Of a DNA stretch of 48,257 nucleotides, positions 33,727 to 42,079 are shown piece after piece. The notes beneath the pieces are model-generated. The model worked only from the letters and a program-made list of their open reading frames with translations, was not told where the DNA came from and made no database searches. The stretch covers positions 1 to 48,257 of the forward strand of contig JAGWJU010000001.1 in NCBI GenBank assembly GCA_028865585.1, written 5' to 3'. This DNA is from Elusimicrobiota bacterium. GTDB lineage: Bacteria; Elusimicrobiota; Elusimicrobia; UBA1565; UBA9628. Position numbers and translations under genes: made by a program. Numbering within the stretch: position 1 is the stretch's first letter; the number at the start of each line of letters is the position of its first letter.

Positions 33727-34643
33727 TCCGCCCGCCGCGGCCGAAAATCCTCTCGCGCCGGGAGCTGCGCGCGGCCTTGACGCCGCGGCGGCCCGGCGAT
33801 CACAAGGGCGTCTTCGGCCACGTCCTCGTCGTCGCGGGCTCGCGCGGGATGGCCGGCGCGGCGATCCTCTCGGCCCGCGCCGCGGCGCGCTCCGGGGCGG
33901 GCCTGGTCACTTCGGCCGTGCCGCGCGGGCTTCAGGACTTGGTCGCGGGCCAAGTCCCCGAGGCGATGACGCTGGGCCTGGCGCAGAGCCCGGCGGGCGC
34001 CTTCTCGCCGGCCGCGGCCGGCGAGCTCGCGCGCGCGGCCGAGAATAAAAACTTCACGGCGATGGCCGTCGGCCCGGGCCTCTCGCACCGGCCCGAGGCG
34101 GCCAAGTTTTTGCTCAGGCTCTTGGCCGCGGTCAAGACACCGGCCGTTTTGGACGCCGACGCGCTCAACATCCTGTCCGCATGCGAGCGGGGCGAAGTCC
34201 GGCGCCTGCTGGCGCGCCCGGGCGGCTGCGTCGTCACGCCGCACCCGGGCGAGATGGCCCGCGCCTTGAGGACCACCACGGCCCGCGTCGAGGCCGCGCG
34301 TCCGGCCGCGGCGCTGGCCTTGTCGCGCCGCTGGGGCTGCGCGGTCCTGCTCAAGGGGCGCCGCACGCTCGTCACGGACGGGTGGAGCCTTTGGATGAAC
34401 GCGACCGGCGGGCCGGCCCTGGCCAAGGGCGGCTCGGGCGACGTTTTGACCGGACTCTTGGCGGGACTTTGGGCCCAGCGCCTGGCCTCGGGCCGGGGTC
34501 CGAGCGACGCCGCCCAATCGGCCGCGCTGGCCGCGTGGCTCCACGGCAAGGCGGGCGAGGCGGCCGGGCGCCTCGCCACGCCCTGGGCTTCGACCGCGTC
34601 CTTGGTCGTCGAAAAATTTCCCGAGGCTTTTAAAGCGCTATGA
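33723..34643 (+). CDS. nnrD: ADP-dependent NAD(P)H-hydrate dehydratase
   Basis: Repairs damaged NADHX/NADPHX. The 306-residue ribokinase-fold protein has GVFGHVLVVAGSRGMAGAAILSARAA, AVGPGLSHR, VLDADALNIL, VVTPHPGEMAR, the LLKGRRTLVTDG strand and the ATP site GGSGDVLTGLLAGL. In many bacteria this domain is fused to the epimerase NnrE; here only the dehydratase domain is present and no epimerase gene lies beside it. ATGA overlaps occur at both ends (acpS and tsaE). Confidence 0.92.
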   Translation: MIRPPRPKILSRRELRAALTPRRPGDHKGVFGHVLVVAGSRGMAGAAILSARAAARSGAGLVTSAVPRGLQDLVAGQVPEAMTLGLAQSPAGAFSPAAAGELARAAENKNFTAMAVGPGLSHRPEAAKFLLRLLAAVKTPAVLDADALNILSACERGEVRRLLARPGGCVVTPHPGEMARALRTTTARVEAARPAAALALSRRWGCAVLLKGRRTLVTDGWSLWMNATGGPALAKGGSGDVLTGLLAGLWAQRLASGRGPSDAAQSAALAAWLHGKAGEAAGRLATPWASTASLVVEKFPEAFKAL

Positions 34644-35113
34644 CCGCGTCCTCGTCCCGGAGCTTCGTGACCCGGAGCGCTGCCGAGACCGTGGCCCTGG
34701 GCCGGCGGCTGGGAAAAGCCCTGCGCGGCGGAGACGTGGTTCTTCTTTCGGGCGACTTGGGCAGCGGCAAGACGACTCTGGCCAAGGGCATCGCGGCCGG
34801 CGCGGGCTTTAAGGGCCTGGTCGCGAGCCCGACCTTTACGCTGGCGCACACCTACCGCGCGCGGCGCGGCGCGGTCTACCATCTTGATCTCTACCGCATC
34901 GCCGCGGCCGAGTCGGGCGACATCGGCATCGAGGACTTCCTGGCCGACGCCTCGGGCGTCTGCCTCATCGAATGGCCCGCCGCCGCCCAGGCCTATTGCC
35001 CGAAAGACCGCCTCGAGGTCTCTCTCGCGGTGGCGCCGCGCGGGCGCCGCCTGAAGTTCCGCGCGCGCGGCCCCAGGGGGCGCGCGGTGCTCAAGGCGCT
35101 GGGGCGGGCATGA
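34640..35113 (+). CDS. tsaE: tRNA t6A biosynthesis ATPase TsaE
   Basis: A P-loop ATPase of the TsaBDE complex that makes threonylcarbamoyladenosine (t6A37) in tRNAs. The 157-residue product shows VVLLSGDLGSGKTTLAKGIA (Walker A), SPTFTLAHTYRARRGAVYHLDLYRI and CLIEWPAAA. The order nnrD-tsaE-tsaB-rimI matches the widespread gene neighbourhood. It overlaps both neighbours as ATGA. tsaD and tsaC are not in the window. Confidence 0.94.
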   Translation: MTASSSRSFVTRSAAETVALGRRLGKALRGGDVVLLSGDLGSGKTTLAKGIAAGAGFKGLVASPTFTLAHTYRARRGAVYHLDLYRIAAAESGDIGIEDFLADASGVCLIEWPAAAQAYCPKDRLEVSLAVAPRGRRLKFRARGPRGRAVLKALGRA

Positions 35114-35736
35114 ACATCCTCGCGGTCGACTCCTCGGGGCCGGACTTGAGCGTGGCGCTTTTGTCCCGCGGAAAGATTTATTCCCTTTCGCGCCGCGGCT
35201 CCGCCAGGCCCCACGACGAGACGATTTTTCCCGCCGCGGCGGAAATCCTGCGCCGGGCCCGCCTGGCGCTCAAGGACTTGGACGCCGTCGCCGCGGCGGC
35301 GGGCCCCGGGCGCTTCACCGGCATCCGCATCGGCATGGCCTACGCCGCGGTCACCGCGGGGACGCTGGGCGTTCCGGCCCTTTCCGTTTCGCGCCTGGAG
35401 GCGGCGGCCTTCGCTTTCGCGCGGGGCGGCCGGCGCTGCCCGGCCTTGACGGGCCCGCGCGGGGAAGTGTTCCATCAGGGCTTTTCCGGCGCGGCCGGCC
35501 GCGCGCCCACGCCCGCCGCCAAGCCCGCCTGGGCCGAGGCCGCGGCGTGGCCCGCGGCGAAGGCCCAATGGGAGAAGCGCGGCTTCGCGGTGTTCGAGGC
35601 CGCGCCCGGCGCCCGGGATCTTCTGGCGCCCGCGGCCGCGGCGCTTTCGGGCGGCAAGCGTCCCGCCTTCGAGCCGCTCTACTTGAAGACCGCCGGCTAT
35701 GAAAAACGACGGCATCCGACCGGCCCGGCCTGCTGA
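35110..35736 (+). CDS. tsaB: tRNA t6A biosynthesis protein TsaB
   Basis: The ASKHA-fold partner of TsaD in t6A synthesis; it lacks its own catalytic site and acts as a scaffold. The 208-residue product has MNILAVDSSGPDLSVALLS, a HDETIFPAAAEILRRA region and the diagnostic GPGRFTGIRIGMAYAAVTAGTLGVPALSVSRLEA. The C-terminal part is Ala-rich and a little short for the family. The last 38 bases overlap rimI in another frame. Confidence 0.9.
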   Translation: MNILAVDSSGPDLSVALLSRGKIYSLSRRGSARPHDETIFPAAAEILRRARLALKDLDAVAAAAGPGRFTGIRIGMAYAAVTAGTLGVPALSVSRLEAAAFAFARGGRRCPALTGPRGEVFHQGFSGAAGRAPTPAAKPAWAEAAAWPAAKAQWEKRGFAVFEAAPGARDLLAPAAAALSGGKRPAFEPLYLKTAGYEKRRHPTGPAC

Positions 35737-36151
35737 TTTAGACGCCCTTCTGGCCATCGAGGCCCGCTGGCCCACCGCGCCCGGCTGGAGCCGCGCGCAG
35801 TTCGAGCGCGAGATGTCCTGGGAGCGCTCGTACTTCGTCGTGCTGGAGGAAAACGGCGCGGTCGCGGGCTACGCCGGCCTGTGGGAGATCCCGCCCGAGG
35901 GCCAGGTGACCACGATCGCGGTGGCTCCCGAGTCGTCGGGGCGCGGCCTGGGCCGCCGGCTCTTGAACGCGCTTTTGGGGCGCTGCCGGGAGCGGGGCCT
36001 TTCGAGCGTCACTCTCGAAGTCAGCGCGAAAAACCCGGCGGCCATCGCCCTCTACGAGTCGTCGGGCTTCCGCGTTGTGGGCCGGAGGCCAAAATTCTAT
36101 AATGACGGCTCCGATGCCCTCTTGATGGATCTCTCCCTTGAAGCCTCTTAA
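35699..36151 (+). CDS. rimI: Ribosomal-protein/protein N-terminal alanine acetyltransferase RimI-like
   Basis: A GNAT-fold N-acetyltransferase; RimI acetylates the N-terminus of ribosomal protein S18 in E. coli. The 150-residue product contains the acetyl-CoA motif VTTIAVAPESSGRGLGRRLLNALL, LEVSAKNPAAIALYESSGFRVVGRRPKFY and a C-terminal DALLMDL strand. Its position right after tsaB supports RimI over a generic GNAT. The start ATG 35699 lies inside tsaB, and the end overlaps the TPR gene by 14 bases. Confidence 0.88.
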   Translation: MKNDGIRPARPADLDALLAIEARWPTAPGWSRAQFEREMSWERSYFVVLEENGAVAGYAGLWEIPPEGQVTTIAVAPESSGRGLGRRLLNALLGRCRERGLSSVTLEVSAKNPAAIALYESSGFRVVGRRPKFYNDGSDALLMDLSLEAS

Positions 36152-38342
36152 GCGCGCGGCCGTTCTGGCGGCCCTGGCCCTGGCCCTGGGCCTTTGGGCG
36201 CCTCGGGCGGCTCTCGCGCAGGACGCCGCCGCGGCTTCCGCGCGCAATCCCGGCCTGGATTTTTACTTGAAGGCCCTGCTGCTGGAAAACCGGGGCGACA
36301 GCGCGGGCGCGCTCAAGGCCTACCGCGCCGCGTTGGAGCGCGATCCGGACTCCGCCTATCTTCTGCGCCAGGCCGCCCGGGAGGCCCTCAACTCCAACGA
36401 CGCGGCCGAGGCCGGGGACTGGGCTCGGCGGGCCGTGGCCGCGGACTCCTCGGACGCCAAGTCCTACCTGCTTCTGGGCCAGGTCGCCTGGTCCGCGGGC
36501 GAGAAAGACGCGGCCCTCTCGGCCTTCGAGCGGACGCTGGAGCTTAATCCGGCCTCCGCCGACGCGGCGTTTTCCGAGGCCGAAATCCTCGCCGTGGACT
36601 CTCCGGCCCGGGCGCTTGGGTTTCTGGAGGCATTTTTGACGCGCAACCCGGCCGAGGCGTCCGCGGTCCGCTACGAGCGGGCCAAAATCGAGATCATGGC
36701 GGGGGACTTGGACCGGGCCCGCGGGGAGCTGGAGTCCGCCGCGTCCATGGATCCGGAGCTGGACACCCTGGAGGGCCGCTACGCCCTGGCCCAGGCCTAC
36801 GAGGTCAGGGCGGACACGGCGTCGGCGCTCGCCCAGTACCGCGTCATCCTGGACCAAGCGGGGCCCAGCGCCCCGCTGCTCGATCACATGGGGGACCTTC
36901 TTCTCGAGGAGAACGACGGCCGGGCGGCGCGCGCGCGCTTTTTAGCCGCGCACGAGCTCTCGCCCTCGGACGCGGAGGCCGACGACTATCTGGCCGCGGA
37001 CGCGGAGGGCCGGGGGGACTTTCCCGCCGCGGCGGCCTTCATCAGCTCGAGCGCGGCCCTGGGGCAGGATCCGGCGCTCTCCTTGCGCCTGAGCTACGAT
37101 TTGACGCAGATGGACCAAACGCCCGCGGCGGTCAGGGCCCTCGAGCGCGCGCACGCGCTCTGGCCGGACAACATCGAGGTTTCCTATTTCCTGGCCCTGG
37201 GCCGGCGGGATCTCGGGCAAAACGCCGCGGCCGAGGCGCTTTTGCGCTCCGTCGTGAAGGCGCGGCCGGATTTCCGCGACGCGCGCTACCAGCTGGGAAG
37301 CCTGCTTGAGTCCGAGGACAGGATGGCCGAGTCGGAAAAGGAGTTCGACGCGCTTCTTGCGCGCGACCCCAACGACGCCGCGGCCCTGAACTATTTGGGT
37401 TATTCGCTGGCCGATCGGGGCCTGCAGTTGGCCAAGGCCGAGAGCCTGGCCGGCCGGGCCGTCAAGCTCGATCCGAACAACGGCGCCTACGTCGACTCCC
37501 TGGGCTGGGCGTACTTCAAGGAGGGCCGCTCGACCGAGGCGGTGAGCGAACTCGCGCGCGCCGTCTCCCTCATCCCGGACGACGAGACCATCTGGAAGCA
37601 CCTGGGCGAGGCCTACGCGCAGAAAGGCGACTGGCCGGCGTCCTGGAAGGCCCTGATGCGCTCCGCGTCCTTGGCCGCGCCGAAATTTTCCGGCGACTCC
37701 CTCGCCCGGCCCGCGCGCAAGCGCCTCCTGGCCGCGCAGTTGGGGCCGCTCTATCTCAAGTATCTCGCCGCGGCGCAGGGCGGCGTCGAGCGCGTCTCGG
37801 GCCTCTGCGCGGTGCGCGGCAAGGTTCTGGGCCGGACATTCTCGTTTTCGGGCCTCATCTCCTTCCGCGGGCCCGGCGACCTCGACCTGGAGTGGACGGG
37901 CCCGCTGTTCACGCCGATTGCGGACTTTCGCCTGGATGAAAAAGGCCTGCGCGTCTCCGCCGGGGCGCTGGAAGCGGCGGGCTTGGACCCCGCCGCGGTC
38001 AAGGCCGCGGCCGGCGCGGCCTTGGAGCTTTTGCGCGGCTACTTGAGCGGCGCCGTCTACGCGCAGTCCTCGGCGCGCTACGCCGATCCTTGGTTTTCCA
38101 AGTCCCGGCTGGAGGGGCCGGACTGGACCCTGGCCTTGGGCCGCGGCGGGCTCTTCGTCTCCGAGGTGCGTTCGCCGCGGTGGCCGGGCGTGGTCCTGCG
38201 GCTGCGCCGCTTCTCCTTTCAGAACGGCCGCGCCCTGCCGCGCGAGTTCGTCTTCTCCGGAAGGGGCTTCGCGATGGACGTCGTCCTCACGCAGGTCCAC
38301 GTGCGCTTCTCCCCGCTCTCCGCGGCCGCGTTGGTCCCATGA
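36138..38342 (+). CDS. Secreted TPR protein with C-terminal LolB-like domain
   Basis: A 734-residue envelope protein starting at TTG 36138 with a signal peptide (MKPLKRAAVLAALALALGLWAPRAALA) and no lipobox cysteine. Residues about 35-540 are a series of tetratricopeptide-type repeats; the best are AAALNYLGYSLADRGLQLAKAES and GAYVDSLGWAYFKEGRSTEAVSELARAV. Residues 545-734 are beta-rich and follow the LolB/LolA half-barrel pattern (VRGKVLGRTFSFSGLISF, LEWTGPLFTPIADFRLDEKGL, LELLRGYLSG, LPREFVFSGRGFAMDVVL). The gene is immediately upstream of ispE, the place where lolB sits in many proteobacteria. A lipoprotein-insertion role is inferred, not shown. Confidence 0.68.
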   Translation: MKPLKRAAVLAALALALGLWAPRAALAQDAAAASARNPGLDFYLKALLLENRGDSAGALKAYRAALERDPDSAYLLRQAAREALNSNDAAEAGDWARRAVAADSSDAKSYLLLGQVAWSAGEKDAALSAFERTLELNPASADAAFSEAEILAVDSPARALGFLEAFLTRNPAEASAVRYERAKIEIMAGDLDRARGELESAASMDPELDTLEGRYALAQAYEVRADTASALAQYRVILDQAGPSAPLLDHMGDLLLEENDGRAARARFLAAHELSPSDAEADDYLAADAEGRGDFPAAAAFISSSAALGQDPALSLRLSYDLTQMDQTPAAVRALERAHALWPDNIEVSYFLALGRRDLGQNAAAEALLRSVVKARPDFRDARYQLGSLLESEDRMAESEKEFDALLARDPNDAAALNYLGYSLADRGLQLAKAESLAGRAVKLDPNNGAYVDSLGWAYFKEGRSTEAVSELARAVSLIPDDETIWKHLGEAYAQKGDWPASWKALMRSASLAAPKFSGDSLARPARKRLLAAQLGPLYLKYLAAAQGGVERVSGLCAVRGKVLGRTFSFSGLISFRGPGDLDLEWTGPLFTPIADFRLDEKGLRVSAGALEAAGLDPAAVKAAAGAALELLRGYLSGAVYAQSSARYADPWFSKSRLEGPDWTLALGRGGLFVSEVRSPRWPGVVLRLRRFSFQNGRALPREFVFSGRGFAMDVVLTQVHVRFSPLSAAALVP

Positions 38343-39229
38343 AAATCCAGTGCCCGGCGAAGGTGAACCTGTTTCTCGAAATCGTCTCCAAGCGCCGCGA
38401 CGGCTATCACAACATCGCGAGCTTGATGGCCAAGATTCATCTCTACGACGTGCTGGACCTGGACTGGGCGCCGGGCGCGGACTTGAGCTTCGAGGTCCTG
38501 CCCGAGGACGGCGCCCCGGCGGTACCGGCGGGCCCCGACAACCTCGTGTTCCGCGCGGCCACGCGCTTGAGCGAGGAAGTGGGCGTCAAGCGCGGCGTGC
38601 GCCTGGCCCTGACCAAGAGGATTCCCGTGGGCGCGGGCCTGGGCGGCGGCTCCTCGGACGCGGCCGGGGCGCTTCTGGGCCTGGCCAAGCTCTTCGAACT
38701 GCCCAAGGGCGCCGAGACCAGGAAGCTTCTCTTCGACATCGGACGAAGCCTGGGCGCGGACGTGCCCTTTTTCCTGCAGCCCGCGGCGTTCGCGCTCGCG
38801 CGCGGCATCGGCGACCGGCTTAAACCCCTTAAAGTGCGGCACACGCTGCCCTACATGATCCTGGCCTACCCCGCGGTCGCGGTCTCGACGGCCGAAGCCT
38901 ACAAGGCGCTGCCCAAAGCGCCCCGCTCCGGCGTGTTGACAAGGCTGTCCCAGCTTGATAAACTGGCCCGGGGCCTGGAAAAGGGCCGTCCCCTCGAGAA
39001 TCTTTCGGGACTTTTCTTCAATCGCATGGAGGAGGCCCAAATCGACTCCCTGCGGACGGTGGAGCAGGCCAGGGCCATCCTCGAGAAGGCGGGGCTTTCG
39101 GGCGTGCGCATGTCCGGGTCCGGATCGTCGGTGTTCGGGTTCGCCGCGTCGCACGAAGAGGGGAAGCGGGTCCTGGCGCGCCTTTCGGGGTATCCCTGGA
39201 AAGTTTTTTTGACATCCTTGGGCGGCTGA
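38339..39229 (+). CDS. ispE: 4-diphosphocytidyl-2-C-methyl-D-erythritol kinase
   Basis: The GHMP kinase of the MEP isoprenoid pathway. The 296-residue product starts MKIQCPAKVNLFLEIVSKRRDGYHNIASLM with the substrate-binding K and YH, has the phosphate loop IPVGAGLGGGSSDAAGALL, ADVPFFLQPAAFALARGIGD and the C-terminal motif RMSGSGSSVFGFA. The ATG at 38339 overlaps the TPR gene stop (ATGA). spoVG follows after four bases and prs is four genes on, an order seen in many bacteria. Confidence 0.95.
   Translation: MKIQCPAKVNLFLEIVSKRRDGYHNIASLMAKIHLYDVLDLDWAPGADLSFEVLPEDGAPAVPAGPDNLVFRAATRLSEEVGVKRGVRLALTKRIPVGAGLGGGSSDAAGALLGLAKLFELPKGAETRKLLFDIGRSLGADVPFFLQPAAFALARGIGDRLKPLKVRHTLPYMILAYPAVAVSTAEAYKALPKAPRSGVLTRLSQLDKLARGLEKGRPLENLSGLFFNRMEEAQIDSLRTVEQARAILEKAGLSGVRMSGSGSSVFGFAASHEEGKRVLARLSGYPWKVFLTSLGG
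38936..38964 (+). promoter_or_regulatory. Possible internal promoter within ispE
   Basis: TTGACA (38936-38941), exactly 17 bases, TAAACT (38959-38964), on the coding strand inside ispE. It would supply spoVG, tRNA-Gln and the glmU group independently of the long upstream run, with a leader of about 260 bases before spoVG. Chance occurrence inside a coding region cannot be excluded. Confidence 0.35.
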
Positions 39230-39233
39230 CGCG

Positions 39234-39533
39234 TTGCGAATAACGGAAATTCGGGTTCATCTGCGGGAAGAAGACAAGTTGAAGGCCTTCGCCACCGTGA
39301 CCTTCGACGACTGCTTCGCCGTGCGAAACATGAAGATCATCTCCAGCAACAAGGGGCTCATCCTCTGCATGCCGTCGCGGCGCCTGCCCGACGGCACCTA
39401 CCAGGACGTCGCCCATCCGGTCACGGCCGAGTTCCGCAAGGCGCTCGAGGACAAGGTTCTGGCTTCTTATCAGGACGAGCTCAAGAAGAAGGCGGCGCCG
39501 CCCGCGGGACCGGCCTCCGGCGGCGCGCGATGA
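39234..39533 (+). CDS. spoVG: SpoVG-family RNA/DNA-binding regulator
   Basis: A small regulator; SpoVG proteins from Gram-positives and spirochaetes bind nucleic acid. The 99-residue product matches the family throughout its first 80 residues: ITEIRVHL, LKAFATVTFDDCFAVRNMKIISSNKGLILCMPSRRLPDGTYQDVAHPVTAEFRKALEDKVL. The tail is Ala/Pro/Gly-rich. The start is TTG 39234, four bases after ispE; the alignment fits from residue 1 and no ATG exists nearby. The ispE-spoVG-glmU-prs neighbourhood is conserved in Firmicutes and some other phyla. Confidence 0.92.
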   Translation: MRITEIRVHLREEDKLKAFATVTFDDCFAVRNMKIISSNKGLILCMPSRRLPDGTYQDVAHPVTAEFRKALEDKVLASYQDELKKKAAPPAGPASGGAR

Positions 39534-39551
39534 CGGATTTGCGCCGGAGAC

Positions 39552-39625
39552 TCCCAGGTGGTGTAATGGTAACACAGCGGACTTTGAATCCGCTATTCCT
39601 GGTTCGAGTCCAGGCCTGGGAACCA
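39552..39625 (+). tRNA. tRNA-Gln (anticodon UUG), CCA encoded
   Basis: A complete 74-base cloverleaf. The acceptor stem pairs TCCCAGG (39552-39558) with CCTGGGA (39615-39621), the anticodon stem pairs GCGGA (39577-39581) with TCCGC (39589-39593), and the T arm has GTTCGAGTC in its loop region. The anticodon TTG is at 39584-39586 and reads CAA glutamine codons. The discriminator A is followed by an encoded CCA. It lies between spoVG and glmU, 18 bases after one and 8 bases before the other. Confidence 0.95.
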
Positions 39626-39633
39626 GGGCGGCC

Positions 39634-41079
39634 ATGAAGCGCGGGCAAGCGCGGGAGCTGGGCGTGCTGGTCCTGGCCGCCGGCGCGGGCACGCGCATGG
39701 CCTCCGTCACGCCCAAGGTGCTCCACCCCATCGGCGGGCGGCCCATGATTTTCCACGTGCTGCGCGCGGCCAACGCCTTGAAGCCCGCCGAAATCGGCGT
39801 GGTCGTCGGCCACCAGGGCGACGCGGTCAAGTCCGCCTGCGAGGCCATGGCCAGGGACGGCGGCGTGGCGCGCCCGCTGGCTTTCGTGCGCCAGAAGGAG
39901 CCCAAGGGCTCGGCCGACGCGGTGATGACCTCCTTGTCCTTTCTCAAGAAGTTCAAGACCGCGGTGGTGCTCTGCGCCGACGCGCCCTTAATCACCTATG
40001 AGAGCCTCTACGCTCTTTTGCGCCTGCATCAGGAGCAGAAAAACCAGGTGACGTTTTTGACCGCGCGCGTGCGCAACCCGCGCGGCTACGGCCGCGTGGT
40101 GCGAAGCCCGTTGGGAGAGGTTCTGCGCATCGTCGAGGACGCGGTGGCCTCGTCCAAGGAGCTCTTGATTTCCGAGGTCAACTCCGGGGTCTACTGCTTC
40201 GAGACCTCGGCCCTGGCCGCGGCCTTGAAGGCGGTCTCGCCCAAGGGCCCCAAGAAGGAATTCTTCCTGACCGACGTCCTGGAGGTCGCGCGCGCCTCCG
40301 GCGGGCGCATCGGCGCGCATCTTCTGTCCTCGCCGGAGGAAATCGGCGGGGTCAACACGCGGGTGCAGCTCGCCGAGGCCCAGCGCCGCTTCAACCGCCG
40401 CATGCTCGAGCGCCTGATGCTCTCCGGCGTGACCGTCGTCGATCCGGCCTCGACCTGCGTCGACGCCGACGTCGAGGTGGGCCGCGACAGCGTGATTTGG
40501 CCGGGCACGGTCCTGCGCGGCAGGACCAAAATCGGCCGCGGCTGCGTCGTCGGCCCGCACTGCCTCATCGACGACTCCGAGGTGGGCGCCGAGTGCGAAA
40601 TCGAGATGTCGAGGCTTTTGCGCTGCCGCGTGCTCGAGAAGACCAGGGTGGGCCCCTTCGCGCACATCCGCGCGGACTCGGTCCTGGGCCCGCGCGCGCG
40701 GGTGGGCAACTTCAGCGAGCTTAAGGCCACGCGCCTGGGCGCGGGCTCCAAGGTCAACCACTTGAGCTACGTGGGCGACGCCGACGTCAAAGAGGACGTC
40801 AACATCGGCGCCGGCACGATTACCTGCAATTTCGACGGCCGCGCCAAGCACAAGACGACCATCGAGGCCCGGGCCTTCATCGGCTCCAACGCCACCATCG
40901 TGGCGCCCCTGCGCGTCGGTCGCGGGGCCCTGGTGGCCGCGGGCTCGACCATCGACGCGGACGTGCCCGCGGGCGCGCTCGCCTTCGGCCGCGCGCGGCA
41001 GGAGAACAAGCCCGGCCGCGCCAAGGACGGCCTGCTTTTAAACGGCGGCCGGAAAATCGCCGGAGGACGCCATGCCTAG
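39634..41079 (+). CDS. glmU: Bifunctional UDP-GlcNAc pyrophosphorylase / glucosamine-1-phosphate N-acetyltransferase
   Basis: Performs the last two steps to UDP-GlcNAc. The 481-residue product has the uridyltransferase motif VLVLAAGAGTRMASVTPKVLHPIGGRPM, the KGSADAVMTS segment and NSGVYCFE in the N-terminal half. A C-terminal left-handed beta-helix of hexapeptide repeats (about 260-450) contains GPFAHIRADSVLG, VGNFSELKATRLG, NHLSYVGDADV and NIGAGTITCNFDGRAKHKTTI. The ATG lies 8 bases after the tRNA-Gln CCA, so tRNA processing would leave an almost leaderless glmU mRNA. It overlaps prs by 8 bases. Confidence 0.95.
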   Translation: MKRGQARELGVLVLAAGAGTRMASVTPKVLHPIGGRPMIFHVLRAANALKPAEIGVVVGHQGDAVKSACEAMARDGGVARPLAFVRQKEPKGSADAVMTSLSFLKKFKTAVVLCADAPLITYESLYALLRLHQEQKNQVTFLTARVRNPRGYGRVVRSPLGEVLRIVEDAVASSKELLISEVNSGVYCFETSALAAALKAVSPKGPKKEFFLTDVLEVARASGGRIGAHLLSSPEEIGGVNTRVQLAEAQRRFNRRMLERLMLSGVTVVDPASTCVDADVEVGRDSVIWPGTVLRGRTKIGRGCVVGPHCLIDDSEVGAECEIEMSRLLRCRVLEKTRVGPFAHIRADSVLGPRARVGNFSELKATRLGAGSKVNHLSYVGDADVKEDVNIGAGTITCNFDGRAKHKTTIEARAFIGSNATIVAPLRVGRGALVAAGSTIDADVPAGALAFGRARQENKPGRAKDGLLLNGGRKIAGGRHA

Positions 41080-42058
41080 GACCAAGGCCGCGCCCGCGCC
41101 GGCCAAGACCGAGCCCGTGCGCATCTTCCCGCGCTTCAAGATTTTCTCCGGCAACGCCAACCGGGCGCTCTCCGAGGACATCTGCCGCTACCTGGGCGCG
41201 GCCCCGGGCCGCGCGCGCGTCACGCGCTTCGCCGACGGCGAAATCAACGTGCAGATCGACGAGAACGTGCGGAGCATGGACTGCTACGTCGTCCAGCCCA
41301 CCTGCCGCCCGGTCAACGAGAACCTGATGGAGCTGCTCATCATGATGGACGCGCTGCGCCGCGCCTCGGCAGGGCGCATCACCGCGGTCATCCCCTATTT
41401 CGGCTACGCGCGCGCGGACCGCAAGACCGCGCCCCGCGTGCCCATCTCCTCCAAGCTCGTGGCCAACCTCATCACGGTCTCGGGCGCGCACCGCGTCATC
41501 ACGGTGGACCTGCACGCCGCGCAGATCCAGGGCTTTTTCGACATCCCGGTCGACCACCTCTACGCCGCGCCCATTCTCCTGGACTACATCCGCAAGAAGG
41601 GGCTTGAGGACCTGGTGGTGGTCTCGCCGGACGTGGGCGGCGTCGAGCGGGCTAGGGCCTTCGCCAAGCGCCTGGGCGCGCACCTGGTCATCATCGACAA
41701 GCGCCGGCCGCGGCCCAACGAGGCCTCGGTCTACAACATCATCGGCGACGTAGACGGCAAGACCGCGCTCATCCTGGACGACATGGTCGACACCGCGGGC
41801 ACGCTGACCAAGGTCGCCGCCAAAATCAAGGCCGCCGGCGCCCGGCGCATCTTCGCCGCCTGCTCGCACGGCGTGCTCTCCGGCCCCGCTTTGGATCTCA
41901 TCGAGAAGTCGGACATCGAGGAGATGATCCTCACCGACTCCATTCCCATCAGGAACCTGGACGGCGGGAAGTTCAAGGTCCTCTCCATCGCCCCTTTGAT
42001 GGGCGAGGCGATTTCACGCAACCACGAGGGCAAGTCCATCAGCGCCCTTTTCGTCTAA
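41072..42058 (+). CDS. prs: Ribose-phosphate pyrophosphokinase
   Basis: Makes PRPP from ribose-5-phosphate and ATP for nucleotide synthesis; Hpt, encoded at 26.2 kb, uses that PRPP. The 328-residue product has FKIFSGNANRALSEDICRYLG, RFADGEINVQI, the ATP-binding flexible loop PYFGYARADRKTAPRVPISSKLVANL, DLHAAQIQGFFDIPVDHLYA, VVVSPDVGGVERARAFAKRL and the PRPP motif LILDDMVDTAGTL. The first 20 residues or so (Ala/Pro/Lys-rich) are an extra N-terminal extension compared with most Prs enzymes. Confidence 0.95.
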   Translation: MPRTKAAPAPAKTEPVRIFPRFKIFSGNANRALSEDICRYLGAAPGRARVTRFADGEINVQIDENVRSMDCYVVQPTCRPVNENLMELLIMMDALRRASAGRITAVIPYFGYARADRKTAPRVPISSKLVANLITVSGAHRVITVDLHAAQIQGFFDIPVDHLYAAPILLDYIRKKGLEDLVVVSPDVGGVERARAFAKRLGAHLVIIDKRRPRPNEASVYNIIGDVDGKTALILDDMVDTAGTLTKVAAKIKAAGARRIFAACSHGVLSGPALDLIEKSDIEEMILTDSIPIRNLDGGKFKVLSIAPLMGEAISRNHEGKSISALFV

Positions 42059-42079
42059 TATACTCGAGGTCAAAAAAAC

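Noticed and set aside
39209..39214. Perfect TTGACA at the end of ispE as a spoVG promoter.
   Set aside because: No -10-like hexamer at 16-19 bases downstream.
42059..42064. TATACT before rplY as a separate promoter.
   Set aside because: No -35 element at 16-18 bases, the distance to the ATG is 15 bases, and a Shine-Dalgarno-like GAGGT is present, so rplY is more likely read from upstream.
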